Notes: generated by a model from the sequence alone, not told the origin. A stretch of DNA of 64,000 nucleotides from Cordylochernes scorpioides (GCA_030710605.1 CP092876.1:65472115-65536114), one strand, 5' to 3'. Numbered from the stretch's first letter, positions 9,690 through 20,105 are shown. Program-made: numbers and translations.

Positions 9690-11430
9690 GCACATGATAA
9701 GGAAGCAAATTATTGATCAAAAGCGCATGAGTTTGATTTGATCCAAGCACACAAGATAAAAATCAATCTATGCTTTAGAAAACGCGCAAAGAATATTGAA
9801 ACGTTCTATGGACTTATCGAACGCGCAGAGATATAAAATCATTATCTGTATTAATTAAAATTGTCCTGGATTTATAATTAATTTATGAATTGATCAAACA
9901 CGCGCTGGATATATTTTAAATATATGAAATTCTCAGCTCTAAATTGGATATATATTTAATGTATAAGTTGATCAAACACGCACCGGATATGAATCAATTT
10001 TAGAATTGAAAAAAACACGCATTGGAATTGAAATCGATATATGATGTAATCAAATGAGTACTGAATATGGAATCAATTTTTGACTGAAAGAACACTCACA
10101 TTGGAAGAGAGAAAAAGTTAAATATATTTAAAAGATAATAAACGCACGCTGGAAAAGAATCAATATCTGGATTGAACAAACTTGTACTTGTGAAATGAAA
10201 TCAATGAAATTCTTAACCTCAAATTGGATATACAAGAATTATAATGAATTAATCAACGTGCACTGGATTTGGAATCAATGTATGAAGTAATCAAAGGCGT
10301 ACTAAATATGGAATAATTTTTTAACTTAAAAAACGCATACTAGAAATGAAATATATATTTGAACTAAATAAACGCAAATACTTGATATAGAATCAATAAG
10401 ATTTGATCCAACCCACGCTGAATATAAAATTGCATCCAATATTTGAATTGTTCAAACGCACATTGAATATAGAACAAGTCTATGCAATTATTGAACGCGC
10501 ACTGGATATAAAACCAATTTTTCAACTAATCGAGCGCGCACTTAATACCGAATCAATTTATGAAGCGGCACTGGATTTGAATTTTAAAAATCGTTTGCGC
10601 TGAATATGGAATCAATCTATGAATCAATTAAATGTGTTCTACAAATGAAATAAATTAATGAACTGAATGAATGCGCATTTGATATGAAATCAATAAAGGG
10701 CTTGATGATAGAAACCTTCTACGAATTGATCAAGCACACCTGGATATAGAATCAAATTATAAAATTTCTAAATTTGACTAAATATATATAGAAACAACCA
10801 ATTTATTGATTGAACGCCTACTGGATCACGAATTATTTTTATAACTGAGATCAAACTGGATTTGATATCACGGATAAACTCAATTTAAAATCAATTAAAA
10901 GCGCTTTGAATATGAAATAAATCTATGATTTAATTAACCGATTACTGTATATGAAGTCAATTTAAGAACTGAATGTACGTGCCTATTTGATTTGAAATCA
11001 TTTGAAGACTTGAACAAACGCCCACTGGATATGTAATTAATAAATTGAAGAAAGGTACTCTAAATATAAAATCAATCTATGAATTGAACAAACATAATAT
11101 CTGAATATGATATCTTCTATTAATTGAAAAACAATAATTTGATATTTAATCAATTATATAAATTGATCAAAAGGCCACACTGGCTCTGATATCAATCTAA
11201 GAATTGTTTACACGCACACACGTTAGATATAAAATCAATCTATTAATTTTTCAAACGTATACTGAATATGTAATCTATCTATGATTTGATTAATCGCTTT
11301 CTAGGTATGGAATCGACCTTTGAATTCAACAAACTCAAGCTGGATATATATTCAATCACCAATCTATTAAATCAAACTTATAGACCATTTGATTAAATCG
11401 CTACGTGGATCAGAAAGAATACATTTAACA
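9690..11430 (+). repeat. Degenerate 39-bp tandem repeat (minisatellite)
   Basis: About 1.7 kb of loosely repeated units of roughly 39 bp. The approximate consensus runs from gaatcaatctatgaattgat through caaacgcgcactggatatg. Copies vary by substitutions and small indels. Register is best at 10430-10570, where three consecutive 39-bp units can be read. A unit of 13 codons keeps one frame open locally. Confidence 0.65.
10403..10603 (+). other. Open frame in minisatellite, 13-residue repeat
   Basis: Translation gives successive 13-residue units such as PIFELFKRTLNIE, QVYAIIERALDIK and PIFQLIERALNTE. Each has a hydrophobic/charged alternation compatible with an amphipathic helix. I do not recognise a family. 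It may be a chance frame of a repeat whose length is a multiple of three, or a relic of a repetitive protein. Confidence 0.3.
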
Positions 11431-12265
11431 ATTGATCAATCAAGATCAACCTAATAAGTACCAAAATAATTAATGTCAATATCAATTGAATAATCAACTA
11501 ATAATGAAAAGAAAGAGAAAATAAAATGATATATCAATTGACTAATCAAAAAATGATTTAAAAGTGATCTTATGCTGTATCCTCTATAAACCGAATACTT
11601 GATAACTCATGAACCTAAACCAATATTCTTTTCCGAACTTCACTTGTAATATCTATTGTAAATGTATAATGACGACCAAAAATGAAAATAATTAATCATT
11701 CAATTAATTGTGAATTTTTTTACTCCAATAATTAATATATCTAAGCGCTATATACAGAATTATTCTATTATTTACATATTAGTAAACCATGTATGGGAAC
11801 AATTTGTAATACGCTGAATCAATAATAGATTACTGAACAAATAACAAACGGAAATGTTGATCAAACAATAGGTAAATGTATAAAGAACTCATTTATTAAT
11901 GAATCAATTATATTCGAAGGAAACACCGCACAAGACCAAGTTGGTATCAAAACAATAATGTCAAAGTTCAATTAATCGGGTTCTCAGTACCCGATAGGTA
12001 AGTTTATTTTTTTCTTTTAATAAAATAGCTCATATATTCGATCAACGATAAGTAATAATATAAAACTACATGATGAATACAAAATCTGATAATTTTATTG
12101 ATTCTGAATATTGAGTCTCTAGAGATAAAAGCAGCTAATGGAGTAGTATCTCAGAACTAGGTAATAAGGTAATACATAGTGCAAGATTTATGTATTATTG
12201 ATAAGTTTCAATAATGTTTTAGAATGTAACAGAATAATATGATTTCTCTACTTAATACGGATAAA
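11431..12265. other. Unassigned AT-rich stretch
   Basis: Low-complexity A/T sequence. No gene, tRNA or shared repeat noticed. Confidence 0.4.
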
Positions 12266-13468
12266 TCTATATATATATATATATAAATGAAGGTCTGTGT
12301 GTCTGTGTGTGTATCCTCTATGGATTCAAAAACCATACATCCAATCGCCGTGAAATTTTGGGATATTATTAGGTATATCCCCGGAAAGGTTTACGAAAAA
12401 TAATATCTTGAATATCTTTAATATCCTTAGAGTTATTTACAGATTTGTAGCTTTAACTCGCAAGCAGCGCCACCATTGAGACCGAGATAGGCTTAAGTTT
12501 TGGTCCACACCTGATCACCTTGGGTCTTTCAGGGCTAATATATTAAGTAAAACTAATTCAAATATTAGTGCTTTAGTGCTATCTCCTTGAGGTTACCGAT
12601 TTAAAAGTTTAAATAATTATATATATATATTTAATTATATATATTTAAATACTATATTATATACCGTATATATATATACGGTATATATATATACCGATTT
12701 AAAAGTTTATTTTCTAATTTTAGATTGTATAAGAAACATATTTTATTTTAAGTATTGTACTTTATTTTAAAAAGTTTAAATAATTGTGCAAGACGATATA
12801 TATGATATATTAAAATCAAAAGAAATAATGAGTATCGTTTAAATATAAAATTCGAATAAAAATAAATGCGATACTAAAAATTAAATTTCTATTCAATGAA
12901 TTAAATTTAAAAAGTTTAAATAATTATGCAAAACGATATATATGATATATAAAAATCAAAAGAAATAATGAGTATCGTTTAAATATAAAATTCGCATAAA
13001 TATAAATGCGATAATCGTTTAACATAATTTGAGTATTTTTCAAGGGACCGGAAAAAAATGTTTACTAGCTAAAACGATGATTTTGTAATGTAGAAAATTA
13101 GGAAAGACAAAATTCAGGATGACACGGCACACAGGGACCGGGAAAAAATAATCACTTTATCGAGAGATTCACGACCATGATTTTATTCAACTTATTGAGT
13201 ATTTTTCAAGGGACCGGGAAAATATGTTCACTAGATAAAACGATGATTTTGTAATGTAGAAAATTATGAAAGACAAAATTCAGGATGACACGGCACACAG
13301 GGACCGGGAAAAAATGTTCACTTTATCGAGAGATTCAAATTTACGAGTTTCAAATTGTCAAAATATATCTTTTTTTTTATAAGTTTATAGAGAATTGTTT
13401 TAACAAATGTTCGTTAGACAAACCTTTACTCGGGTAAAACCTGGGGCGAAGCCGGGTACGTCCGCTAG
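12266..13468 (+). mobile_element. Non-autonomous Helitron, second family
   Basis: Starts TCTATATATATATATATATA then aatgaaggtctgtgtgtctg. Ends with hairpin gcgaagccgggtac and tccgCTAG at 13465-13468 followed by T. The shorter relative at 34480-34953 shares both ends. Internal content is only repeats: an A/T palindrome near 12620-12710, a tandem duplication of about 135 bp around 12771-13020, and a 166-bp tandem duplication starting at 13031 and 13197. No Rep or helicase coding. Confidence 0.75.
13031..13345 (+). repeat. 166-bp tandem duplication inside Helitron
   Basis: gagtatttttcaagggaccg occurs at 13031 and 13197, each followed by the same order of blocks (aaaacgatgattttgtaatg, gaaagacaaaattcaggatg, ctttatcgagagattca). 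Confidence 0.75.
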
Positions 13469-13560
13469 TATATTAATAAAATATTATTAAAAAAAAATAT
13501 ATTTCTTCACACAATTCATTATTATATAGATTATTCTAATTGATAAAGAGAATTAAACTA

Positions 13561-14846
13561 CTCTATTCAAAAAGTTTCGACACTTTGCTCATAAAATCCT
13601 GAAACCTCAATATATTTTCTCCCGGTTTGGGGCAAACGCAAGCGTCGCCCTTGGCTTGGAGACCTGCCAATTTTCAAAAATTACGCGCCACAACAGCGCG
13701 AGCAGCGGCTGTTCGAAAGTGAAACCATTTTGCCCGTGCTTCGATTTCGTTAGTCACCGAAATGAGGATCAAAGTTCTGTGTGAAAAACGGATTCAAGGG
13801 TGCAGAAATATTTTGGATGTTGCAAAAAGCCTACGGGGATGCCGTCATGAGCCGAAGACGAGTTTTCGAGTGGTACAAACGCTTCAAGGAGGGTCGGGAA
13901 GAGACCGCCGACAACGAGCGTTCCGGGAGACCGTACACATCAACCACGCCTCAAAAAGTGGACAAGGTGTTGGAACTGGTGCGTGAAGACCGACGAATAA
14001 CTGTCAGGGAGGTGCCGAAGAAGCAGGTATATCATTCGAGTCGACTCAATCGATAATGAAGGACATTTTGGGAGTGAAAAGACTCAACGCCGTTCTCGTT
14101 CCCAAAGATATGACTTTTGATCAAAAGAACGCCCGGAAAGAAACGGCCAGTCTCAATCTCGAAGCGACAACAGACCACCCCGAATTGCTGAAGAGGGTCA
14201 TTACTGAATACGAAACATGGATTTACCGCTTTGATTCGGAAACTACCCAACAGGCATCGGAGTGGCGCTTTAAAAATGAGCCGACACCAAAGAAAGCGAG
14301 GAAGGCTCCCAGCAAAGTCAAGGTCATGTTGACGGTGTTCTTGACTACCAGGGCATCGTTCATCATGAATTTTAACAACAAGGCTCTACAATAACTACTG
14401 ACTCCTACCTGGAAGTTTTAAGGCGATTGAGAGAAGCGATCAGGCAGAAACGGCCGGAGCTGTGGAAGAGCAAGTCGTGGATCCTCCACCACGATAACGC
14501 GCCGGCGCACACAGCCCTCAAAATCTCGAAGTTCCTGCAGGACCACTCAACCTCTGTGTTCCCCCAACCCCCTTACAGTCCCGATTTGGCCCCATGCGAC
14601 CTCTTCCTCTTTGGAAAGCTCAAAAAAGTTAAAGGTTCAGAAATTTCAGAGCATAGAAGAGATCAAAGTGGAATCGAAGAAGGCCATGAAGGCGATCCCG
14701 AAAGGCGAAGCCGACTGTAAAAAAAGGTAGCTGAAGTGCATCGCGGCCAACGGAGTACTACTTTGAAGGGGACAATTTGAATTTGGTAGCATAATAAAGT
14801 TTTTTTTTAAACTTATGAGCAAAGTGTCGAAACTTTTCGATCAGAG
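13561..14846 (+). mobile_element. mariner element (irritans-like), decayed
   Basis: Terminal inverted repeats pair ctct(a)ttcaaaaagtttcg at the left with its complement at the right (cgaaacttttcgatcagag). TA dinucleotides at 13559-13560 and 14847-14848 form the target duplication. Length 1,286 bp is normal for mariner. Confidence 0.85.
13781..14720 (+). pseudogene. mariner transposase, frameshifted
   Basis: The cut-and-paste transposase is spread over three frames: 13781-14056 (N-terminal helix-turn-helix, VFEWYKRFKEGREETADNER), 14056-14394 (with TWIYRFDSETTQQASEWRFK) and 14427-14720 (WILHHDNAPAHTALK and PPYSPDLAPCDLFLF). The second and third acidic residues, in HHDNAP and APCD with 34 residues between them, are kept. 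The first site reads EYETW where the family has an Asp before ETW, so it is mutated. Stops and frame changes confirm loss of function. Confidence 0.85.
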
Positions 14847-14852
14847 TAGTAA

Positions 14853-14988
14853 TTCTGTAGAACGACATTTGAAAATTATCCCGCATGTGCTTCTTTTGAA
14901 CGAAAAATCTGAATTTATTTTAAGGAGAAATAACGATTATTTCTAACCTTAGGGATGATGTATGAAAGGATGAATTGTGAAAAGTAAT
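14853..14988 (-). repeat. SINE family T body, minus copy, part 1
   Basis: Antisense match to the family T body (aacgacatttgaaaattatc, then ggatgaattgtgaaaagtaat). It is interrupted at 14988 by the R368 cluster and resumes at 15841. The two breakpoints carry tgtgaaaagtaat (14976-14988 and 15828-15840). Confidence 0.75.
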
Positions 14989-15827
14989 TTAAATTTTATT
15001 GCCTTCTATCGTTAAAATTTTACACAAATAAATTTACTGGCAATGCGTTTCTTTTTAAAATCTCTACAGACCTTACTGCAATGATATGATTTAATGAATG
15101 AGAGGGCTTGGCTCATCAGTAGTGAACCCTCTCAGCGGTTTCGCCAAATTAATCTCTAGACCGCTCTACTATTGTATTGGACTGGTTTTGTTATATACCC
15201 TGCATTTTCTATGGAAGGCAGCTAAATGGTGTTTAGTGAACTATGGACATAAGCTTATAGGTCTGTAGAGGTACATACATATAAATTTCAAGGTATTGCA
15301 TCGAGCAAAGCTCTTCCGCGCAAAACATGTTTTCATAACCATTATATATTAGTAAATTAAATTTTATTGCCTTCTATCGTTAAAATTTTACACAAATAAA
15401 TTTACTGGCAATGCGTTTCTTTTTAAAATCTCTACAGACCTTACTGCAATGATATGATTTAATGAATGAGAGGGCTTGGCTCATCAGTAGTGAACCCTTG
15501 GTTATGAAAACATGTTTTGCGCGGAAGAGCTTTGCTCGATGCAATACCTTGAAATTTATATGTATGTACCTCTACAGACCTATAAGCTTATGTCCATAGT
15601 TCACTAAACACCATTTAGCTGCCTTCCATAGAAAATGCAGGGTATATAACAAAACCAGTCCAATACAATAGTAGAGCGGTCTAGAGATTAATTTGGCGAA
15701 ACCGCTGAGAGGGTTCACTACTGATGAGCCAAGCCCTCTCATTCATTAAATCATATCATTGCAGTAAGGTCTGTAGAGATTTTAAAAAGAAACGCATTGC
15801 CAGTAAATTTATTTGTGTAAAATTTTA
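14989..15827. mobile_element. R368 repeat cluster inserted in a SINE
   Basis: One insertion flanked by a 13-bp target duplication. It contains copy A (minus, 14989-15340), a partial tandem copy B (minus, 15351-15498) and copy C (plus, 15500-15827). The tandem period of A to B is 368 bp. 3' ends point outward on both sides, the same architecture as the PLE dimer at 377-2231. There is no coding capacity. Conserved core: ggcgaaaccgctgagagg, then cactactgatgagcc. Confidence 0.75.
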
Positions 15828-15840
15828 TGTGAAAAGTAAT

Positions 15841-15878
15841 GATAAACGGAAATTAAAGTATCCAGGGATGGGAATCCC
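15841..15878 (-). repeat. SINE family T, minus copy, part 2
   Basis: Continues the antisense SINE up to the T arm of its tRNA-like head (complement gattcccatccctgga). It is then joined head-to-head to the plus-strand copy that starts at about 15879. Confidence 0.65.
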
Positions 15879-16350
15879 TGTTTATCATTACTCTTCACAA
15901 TTCATCCTGGGGGGTTGGTGGAAGGCTGGTATAAACCGTTGGTTTACGACCGCTATGACCCGGGTTCGATTCCCGCATTGGGCATTTTTTCTGAATAAAA
16001 AAAAATGCTCCAATGTCCCCCTATCCTTGCAAAAGATCAACCCCACCAGCGAGTGCAAGTAACCAAACTGGGCTCTGGCATATTTATTTGTAAGTGCAAA
16101 GTCGAACTGCTTTTCACGTGTGTAGACATGTGGTGCACTTACAGTAAAAGCAGTCGCCTCCTACCCACCATGATTATCATGGTCTGTACCACGTGTACTA
16201 GGGATGAGCAAAAAAGAAAAAATTCATCCTTTCATATTTAATCCCTAAGGTTAGAAATAATCGTTTTTTCTCCTTAAAATAAATTTTCGTTCAAAAGAAA
16301 CACATACGGGATAATTTTCAAATGTCGTTCTACAATCATAAGCCGCATTA
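15879..16350 (+). repeat. SINE family T body, plus copy, split by SINE G
   Basis: The body runs from tttatcattactcttcac to the aatgtcgttctacaatcat and gccgcatt tail. It is interrupted by a family G SINE at about 15907-16209. The nonamer aattcatcc lies at both breakpoints and is the target duplication. Confidence 0.75.
15907..16209 (+). repeat. tRNA-derived SINE, family G, copy 2
   Basis: tRNA-like head with B box GGTTCGATTCC (about 15962-15972), then the same body as 3736-3965, ending in an A-rich tail. Nested inside a family T SINE. Confidence 0.8.
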
Positions 16351-16367
16351 TATATATATATATATAT

Positions 16368-16390
16368 ATTATTGGAATTATAATCCTATA
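16368..16390 (+). repeat. Inverted repeat flanking the ribozyme array, left
   Basis: 23-bp sequence (attattggaattataatcc plus tata) whose exact complement lies at 17781-17803 on the other side of the array. Confidence 0.7.
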
Positions 16391-16518
16391 TGCTATAATC
16401 CTATATCCTATGTGCTAAGCGTATTTACGCAAGTTTGGCCTTAAATACCCATTTCTTGATTTTTCAGGAAGCCATTGGGATCAAAAAATCTTTTTTGGTC
16501 TCAATGGTTCAGCCTACT

Positions 16519-16559
16519 CCACGCTGACGAGCGCCAAAAAGCGCGAAACGCGTTCGTGG
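16519..16559 (+). ncRNA. Type I hammerhead ribozyme, unit 1
   Basis: Core CTGACGA at 16524-16530. Helix II is GCGC/GCGC closed by CAAAAA, and GAAA lies at 16545-16548. Helix III is a minimal ACGCGT of two pairs, with a GTT cleavage triplet at 16552-16554. Helix I is CCACG/CGTGG, extended by one T-A pair and, after an internal loop, by AGCC/GGCT. Predicted cut between 16554 and 16555. Such a short helix III usually needs a dimeric ribozyme, which a tandem transcript would supply. Confidence 0.85.
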
Positions 16560-16869
16560 ATGGCTTTTCTTGATTTATCAAGAAATTGGGTTGGCCAAAT
16601 ATCAGGGAACAGGCTAAATCAATGTTTAGTTGATTTCTGTTCCACCAGATGGCGCTCTGCCTTCTGTAAAGCACATGTGCTCCTGGTCAGGATATGCCAT
16701 TTTTTATATTGATTTCAACACCTGATCTTTTTATCTTTTATTTTTTTATTTCGTTTTTTATTGTGCTAAGCGTATTTACGCAAGTTTGGCCTTAAATACC
16801 CATTTCTTGATTTTTCAGGAAGCCATTGGGATCAAAAAATCTTTTTTGGTCTCAATGGTTCAGCCTACT

Positions 16870-16910
16870 CCACGCTGACGAGCGCCAAAAAGCGCGAAAC
16901 GCGTTCGTGG
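16870..16910 (+). ncRNA. Type I hammerhead ribozyme, unit 2
   Basis: Same fold as unit 1, with CTGACGA starting at 16875. All conserved core residues and the helix I extension are intact. Confidence 0.85.
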
Positions 16911-17220
16911 ATGGCTTTTCTTGATTTATCAAGAAATTGGGTTGGCCAAATATCAGGGAACAGGCTAAATCAATGTTTAGTTGATTTCTGTTCCACCAGA
17001 TGGCGCTCTGCCTTCTGTAAAGCACATGTGCTCCTGGTCAGGATATGCCATTTTTTTATATTGATTTCAACACCTGATCTTTTTATCTTTTATTTTTTTA
17101 TTTCGTTTTTTATGTGCTAAGCGTATTTACGCAAGTTTGGCCTTAAATACCCATTTCTTGATTTTTCAGGAAGCCATTGGGATCAAAAAATCTTTTTTGG
17201 TCTCAATGGTTCAGCCTACT

Positions 17221-17261
17221 CCACGCTGACGAGCGCCAAAAAGCGCGAAACGCGTTCGTGG
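17221..17261 (+). ncRNA. Type I hammerhead ribozyme, unit 3
   Basis: CTGACGA starts at 17226. Sequence identical to units 1 and 2 through the core. Confidence 0.85.
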
Positions 17262-17571
17262 ATGGCTTTTCTTGATTTATCAAGAAATTGGGTTGGCCAA
17301 ATATCAGGGAACAGGCTAAATCAATGTTTAGTTGATTTCTGTTCCACCAGATGGCGCTCTGCCTTCTGTAAAGCACATGTGCTCCTGGTCAGGATATGCC
17401 ATTTTTTTATATTGATTTCAACACCTGATCTTTTTATCTTTTATTTTTTTATTTCGTTTTTATTGTGCTAAGCGTATTTACGCAAGTTTGGCCTTAAATA
17501 CCCATTTCTTGATTTTTCAGGAAGCCATTGGGATCAAAAAATCTTTTTTGGTCTCAATGGTTCAGCCTACT

Positions 17572-17612
17572 CAACGCTGACGAGCGCCAAAAAGCGCGAA
17601 ACGCGTTCGTGG
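17572..17612 (+). ncRNA. Type I hammerhead ribozyme, unit 4 (helix I mismatch)
   Basis: CTGACGA starts at 17577. The 5' strand of helix I reads CAACG instead of CCACG, breaking one base pair with CGTGG. The catalytic core is unchanged. Confidence 0.8.
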
Positions 17613-17780
17613 ATGGCTTTTCTTGATTTATCAAGAAATTGGGTTGGCCAAATATCAGGGAACAGGCTAAATCAATGTTTAGTTGATTTCTGTTCCACCA
17701 GATGGCGCTCTGCCTTCTGTAAAGCACATGTGCTCCTGGTCAGGATATGCCATTTTTTTATATATATATATATATTGTAT

Positions 17781-17803
17781 TATAGGATTATAATTCCAAT
17801 AAT
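17781..17803 (-). repeat. Inverted repeat flanking the ribozyme array, right
   Basis: Exact complement of 16368-16390. It is preceded by an AT run like the one on the left side. Confidence 0.7.
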
Positions 17804-17819
17804 TTATATTGATTTGAAC

Positions 17820-18345
17820 CAAAATTGAGAAAATGAACCAAGAAAACAGCAAATACGTGAATATGATCCACAGCAAGTCATTATCTTTGGCAAAATGGAT
17901 AAAGCACCTAAAATTGATTGATCTAATTGATACAGATTTTTACGATTCTAATAATAATTCATGAATATTTCTACTTAAACTCTGTAACGCCGCCTTTGAG
18001 AAATTAATCTATTGTTTTTTTAAATAGTTAGTTAGTAAGCAATTTTTTTTTGTGTATATAAAGGAGCTAGGTTTTCTTTCTACTTTTCTAAAATTAAGTC
18101 ATGTCCTGACAATTTGAGATAATCTAATTGATAATATTTTTTTGAAAGTATTGATGCTTAATTGTGTAATATAATTTTTACTATAGTTTTAAAATAAAAC
18201 CAAGCCAAGAAAGTATTGTTCTGGCGCATTTAAAATAATTTTTTCATCTTTTCTAAAAGTTCCGAATGCACAACAATGCTCAAGGGTATTCTCATTGCCT
18301 CACCGGATCACCTTTAGACAAATTAATATAACCAATGGATATTTA
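17820..18345. other. Unassigned AT-rich stretch
   Basis: No gene or shared repeat seen. Confidence 0.4.
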
Positions 18346-18347
18346 AT

Positions 18348-18535
18348 TAAAGAGGCATATATTCGATCAAAATATCATTCATTTCACCAATATTTCAGTT
18401 TGCTGAACGCCAACCATTTTCAAGTTATTATAACATATTAATTTGTATCTTGTGACACACATTAATATGGTATAATACCTTGAAAAAGTTGGCGTTCAGC
18501 CAACTGAATCGAATCGAATATATGCCTCTTTAATT
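18348..18535. repeat. Palindrome of two PLE-type tails
   Basis: Arms share ctgaacgccaacc on the left and ttggcgttcag on the right, with aggcatatattcga and tcgaatatatgcct as outer landmarks. Same tail family as 6158-6413. Confidence 0.65.
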
Positions 18536-18639
18536 ATATATTTATTTTTGGATTGCTCTACTTTCAAAACTTATGAATATATTAATAAGATATATAATAT
18601 ATAATACATATTCATTCTAGTCTCTACAATTTAACAAAT

Positions 18640-18806
18640 CAACAAGAAATTCAGGGTCAGGTTTCCTTAACTATACCCGCCTTGAAACACCGAGGCTTGT
18701 ATATTTAGTTGGAAGTCATACTTCTAGTTCTCCAGTTGAAGGACATGTTGAATCGAAAGCTAGATAAATAAAAAATAAATAAAGAAACCTGGCCCTGAAT
18801 TGCTTG
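18640..18806 (+). repeat. PLE-type tail, with short inverted arms
   Basis: Outer arms aattcagggtcaggtttcct and the complement near 18776-18805 enclose CCAGTTGAAGGACATG, TTGAATCGAAAGC and AGATAAATAAA. This is the order expected for a decayed hammerhead-bearing PLE terminus. A related minus-strand tail lies at 30690-30830. Confidence 0.55.
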
Positions 18807-18869
18807 TTTATATTGGTAAATAGTAATATATAGTATATGAAAAAAACAATAGAAAATTTTTTAAAAAGA

Positions 18870-19035
18870 GGTCAGGTGTTGATATTGAAAATAAAGAAGG
18901 CATATCTTGACCAAAGGCACATGGGCTGTTTAAATGGCAGATTTAAATCGATTTTCAGTTGATTTCTGTTCCACCAGATGGCGCTCTACCATCTAAAAAA
19001 GCACATGTGCTTTTGGTCAGGATATGCCTTCTTTT
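18870..19035 (+). repeat. Fragment of the 351-bp ribozyme repeat
   Basis: Shares ttgatttctgttccaccag, atggcgctct and gcacatgtgct with the array. It is itself flanked by inverted halves of the aggcatatc-ttgacc block. No hammerhead core remains. Confidence 0.7.
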
Positions 19036-19084
19036 TTTAAATATATAGTCTATATAAAAAACAAAAAAAAAAAAAAAAAAACAA

Positions 19085-19275
19085 AGTAGACATATCCTGA
19101 CCAGGAGCACATGTGCTTCTCAGAAAGCAGAGCGCCATCTGGTGGAAAAGAAATCAACTAAACATTGATTTAGCCTGTTATCTGATATTTGGCCAACCCA
19201 ACTTCTTGATTTATCAGGATATGCCTACTTTGTTTTTAATATCAACACCTGATCTTTTTATTTTTTATTTTTTTC
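19085..19275 (-). repeat. Fragment of the 351-bp ribozyme repeat, inverted
   Basis: The minus strand from about 19210 to 19085 matches the unit from ttggccaaatatc through gtcaggatatg. From 19215 onward a plus-strand piece of the same unit follows (caggatatgcc, aacacctgatctttttat), giving another tail-out pair. No ribozyme core. Confidence 0.7.
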
Positions 19276-19299
19276 TATTTGTTTTTTCATAGTATATAT

Positions 19300-19629
19300 A
19301 ATATAATAATTTCGTATATAACTTATTATTATTTATTAACTCTTTGAAAATTATATTGCTTTCTTTTCCTTGTTCTAGTTTTATTTTTTTAGTAATGTCT
19401 TTTAAAGAGTGCTTTATTATGAATCGGATTAAATTCTTGAAATTCAAATAGTTTCCTGTGTGAAATAGGGAGTAGTAGATGTTCTCTATATAATTTTTAA
19501 TATGTGAAGTTGTTTTCTTATTAGCTAACTATCTAAAAAGACTAAAGAATAATTGCTTTCTATTTCTTATGTAATACGAATATACGATTATATATTCTTA
19601 TACGAATTTATATAATTGTTTTAGAATAT
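19300..19629. other. Unassigned AT-rich stretch
   Basis: Nothing recognised. A 60-codon open frame on the minus strand looks like low-complexity chance. Confidence 0.35.
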
Positions 19630-20105
19630 CAGAGAAAGACACTAAAAATCATTTTAGAAAAGCTGGGCCTCCATAGAAGACACAAAAATATTGAAGCGAT
19701 GCAGCAGAGAAATAGAAGAGAAGACGTGGGGAAGCCAAGAGAGAAGGTATGCCGGGGCTCCTTCAGGGAAGTGTGGATTGACAAATCCAAGGGGAGGGGG
19801 GTGGCAGACGGTCGGAGAGTCCAGCTGGTGTCGTCGTGGAAGGAAGTCGGCCGGCCTGCCGGGAGATTGGTGTGTGCCGACCAGACATGGCAGTCTGGGG
19901 GAAGAAGTCTGTCTGGTGACAACGGGACCTGCAGCGAGGAGAACGGCGGTGGTGACAACAGACGCAGCAGGTGGGCACCGAACGTGTGGCCGTATGGACT
20001 GACCGGGAAGACGGTAGCGGAGAAGGATCCCTCTAGTGGCGGGCATTGAAGGCAAGTTAATCTTCTACTGTATAGTTACTTATCTACTCTTCAAAGCTCT
20101 AATAA
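19630..20105 (+). repeat. GC-rich inverted repeat, left arm
   Basis: About 470 bp whose complement lies at 20210-20690, with a spacer of about 100 bp. Landmarks are gggaagacggtagcggagaa and tgtatagttacttatctact. All six-frame ORFs here mirror those of the partner. GC content is far above its surroundings. The spacer and ends look LTR-like (gtgcggtgtatttattagag on the minus strand, polyA-like aataaataaa). Confidence 0.7.

Larger units (their letters stand above)
16411..17758 (+). repeat. 351-bp tandem array with hammerheads (retrozyme-like)
   Basis: Four consecutive units start at 16411, 16762, 17113 and 17464; the last is shortened at about 17758. Units differ at only a few positions and by A/T-run length. 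Each contains one complete hammerhead core with identical spacing of 351 nt, followed by the agatggcgctctgcc block. Known animal retrozymes are tandem repeats of a few hundred bp with type I hammerheads whose RNA self-cleaves into unit-length circles. The match is by architecture; expression is unknown. Confidence 0.85.

Noticed and set aside
12590..12710. TA-rich palindromes as an origin or terminator
   Set aside because: Simple alternating A/T sequence inside a Helitron; no further support.
16411..17758. CRISPR-like array
   Set aside because: Units are 351 bp with no short-repeat/spacer structure; the ribozyme tandem explains it.
16911..17828. Repeated 69-71 codon ORF in the 351-bp units
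   Set aside because: Repeats with the unit, lies in noncoding ribozyme-repeat DNA, and varies at its 3' end with A/T-run length.
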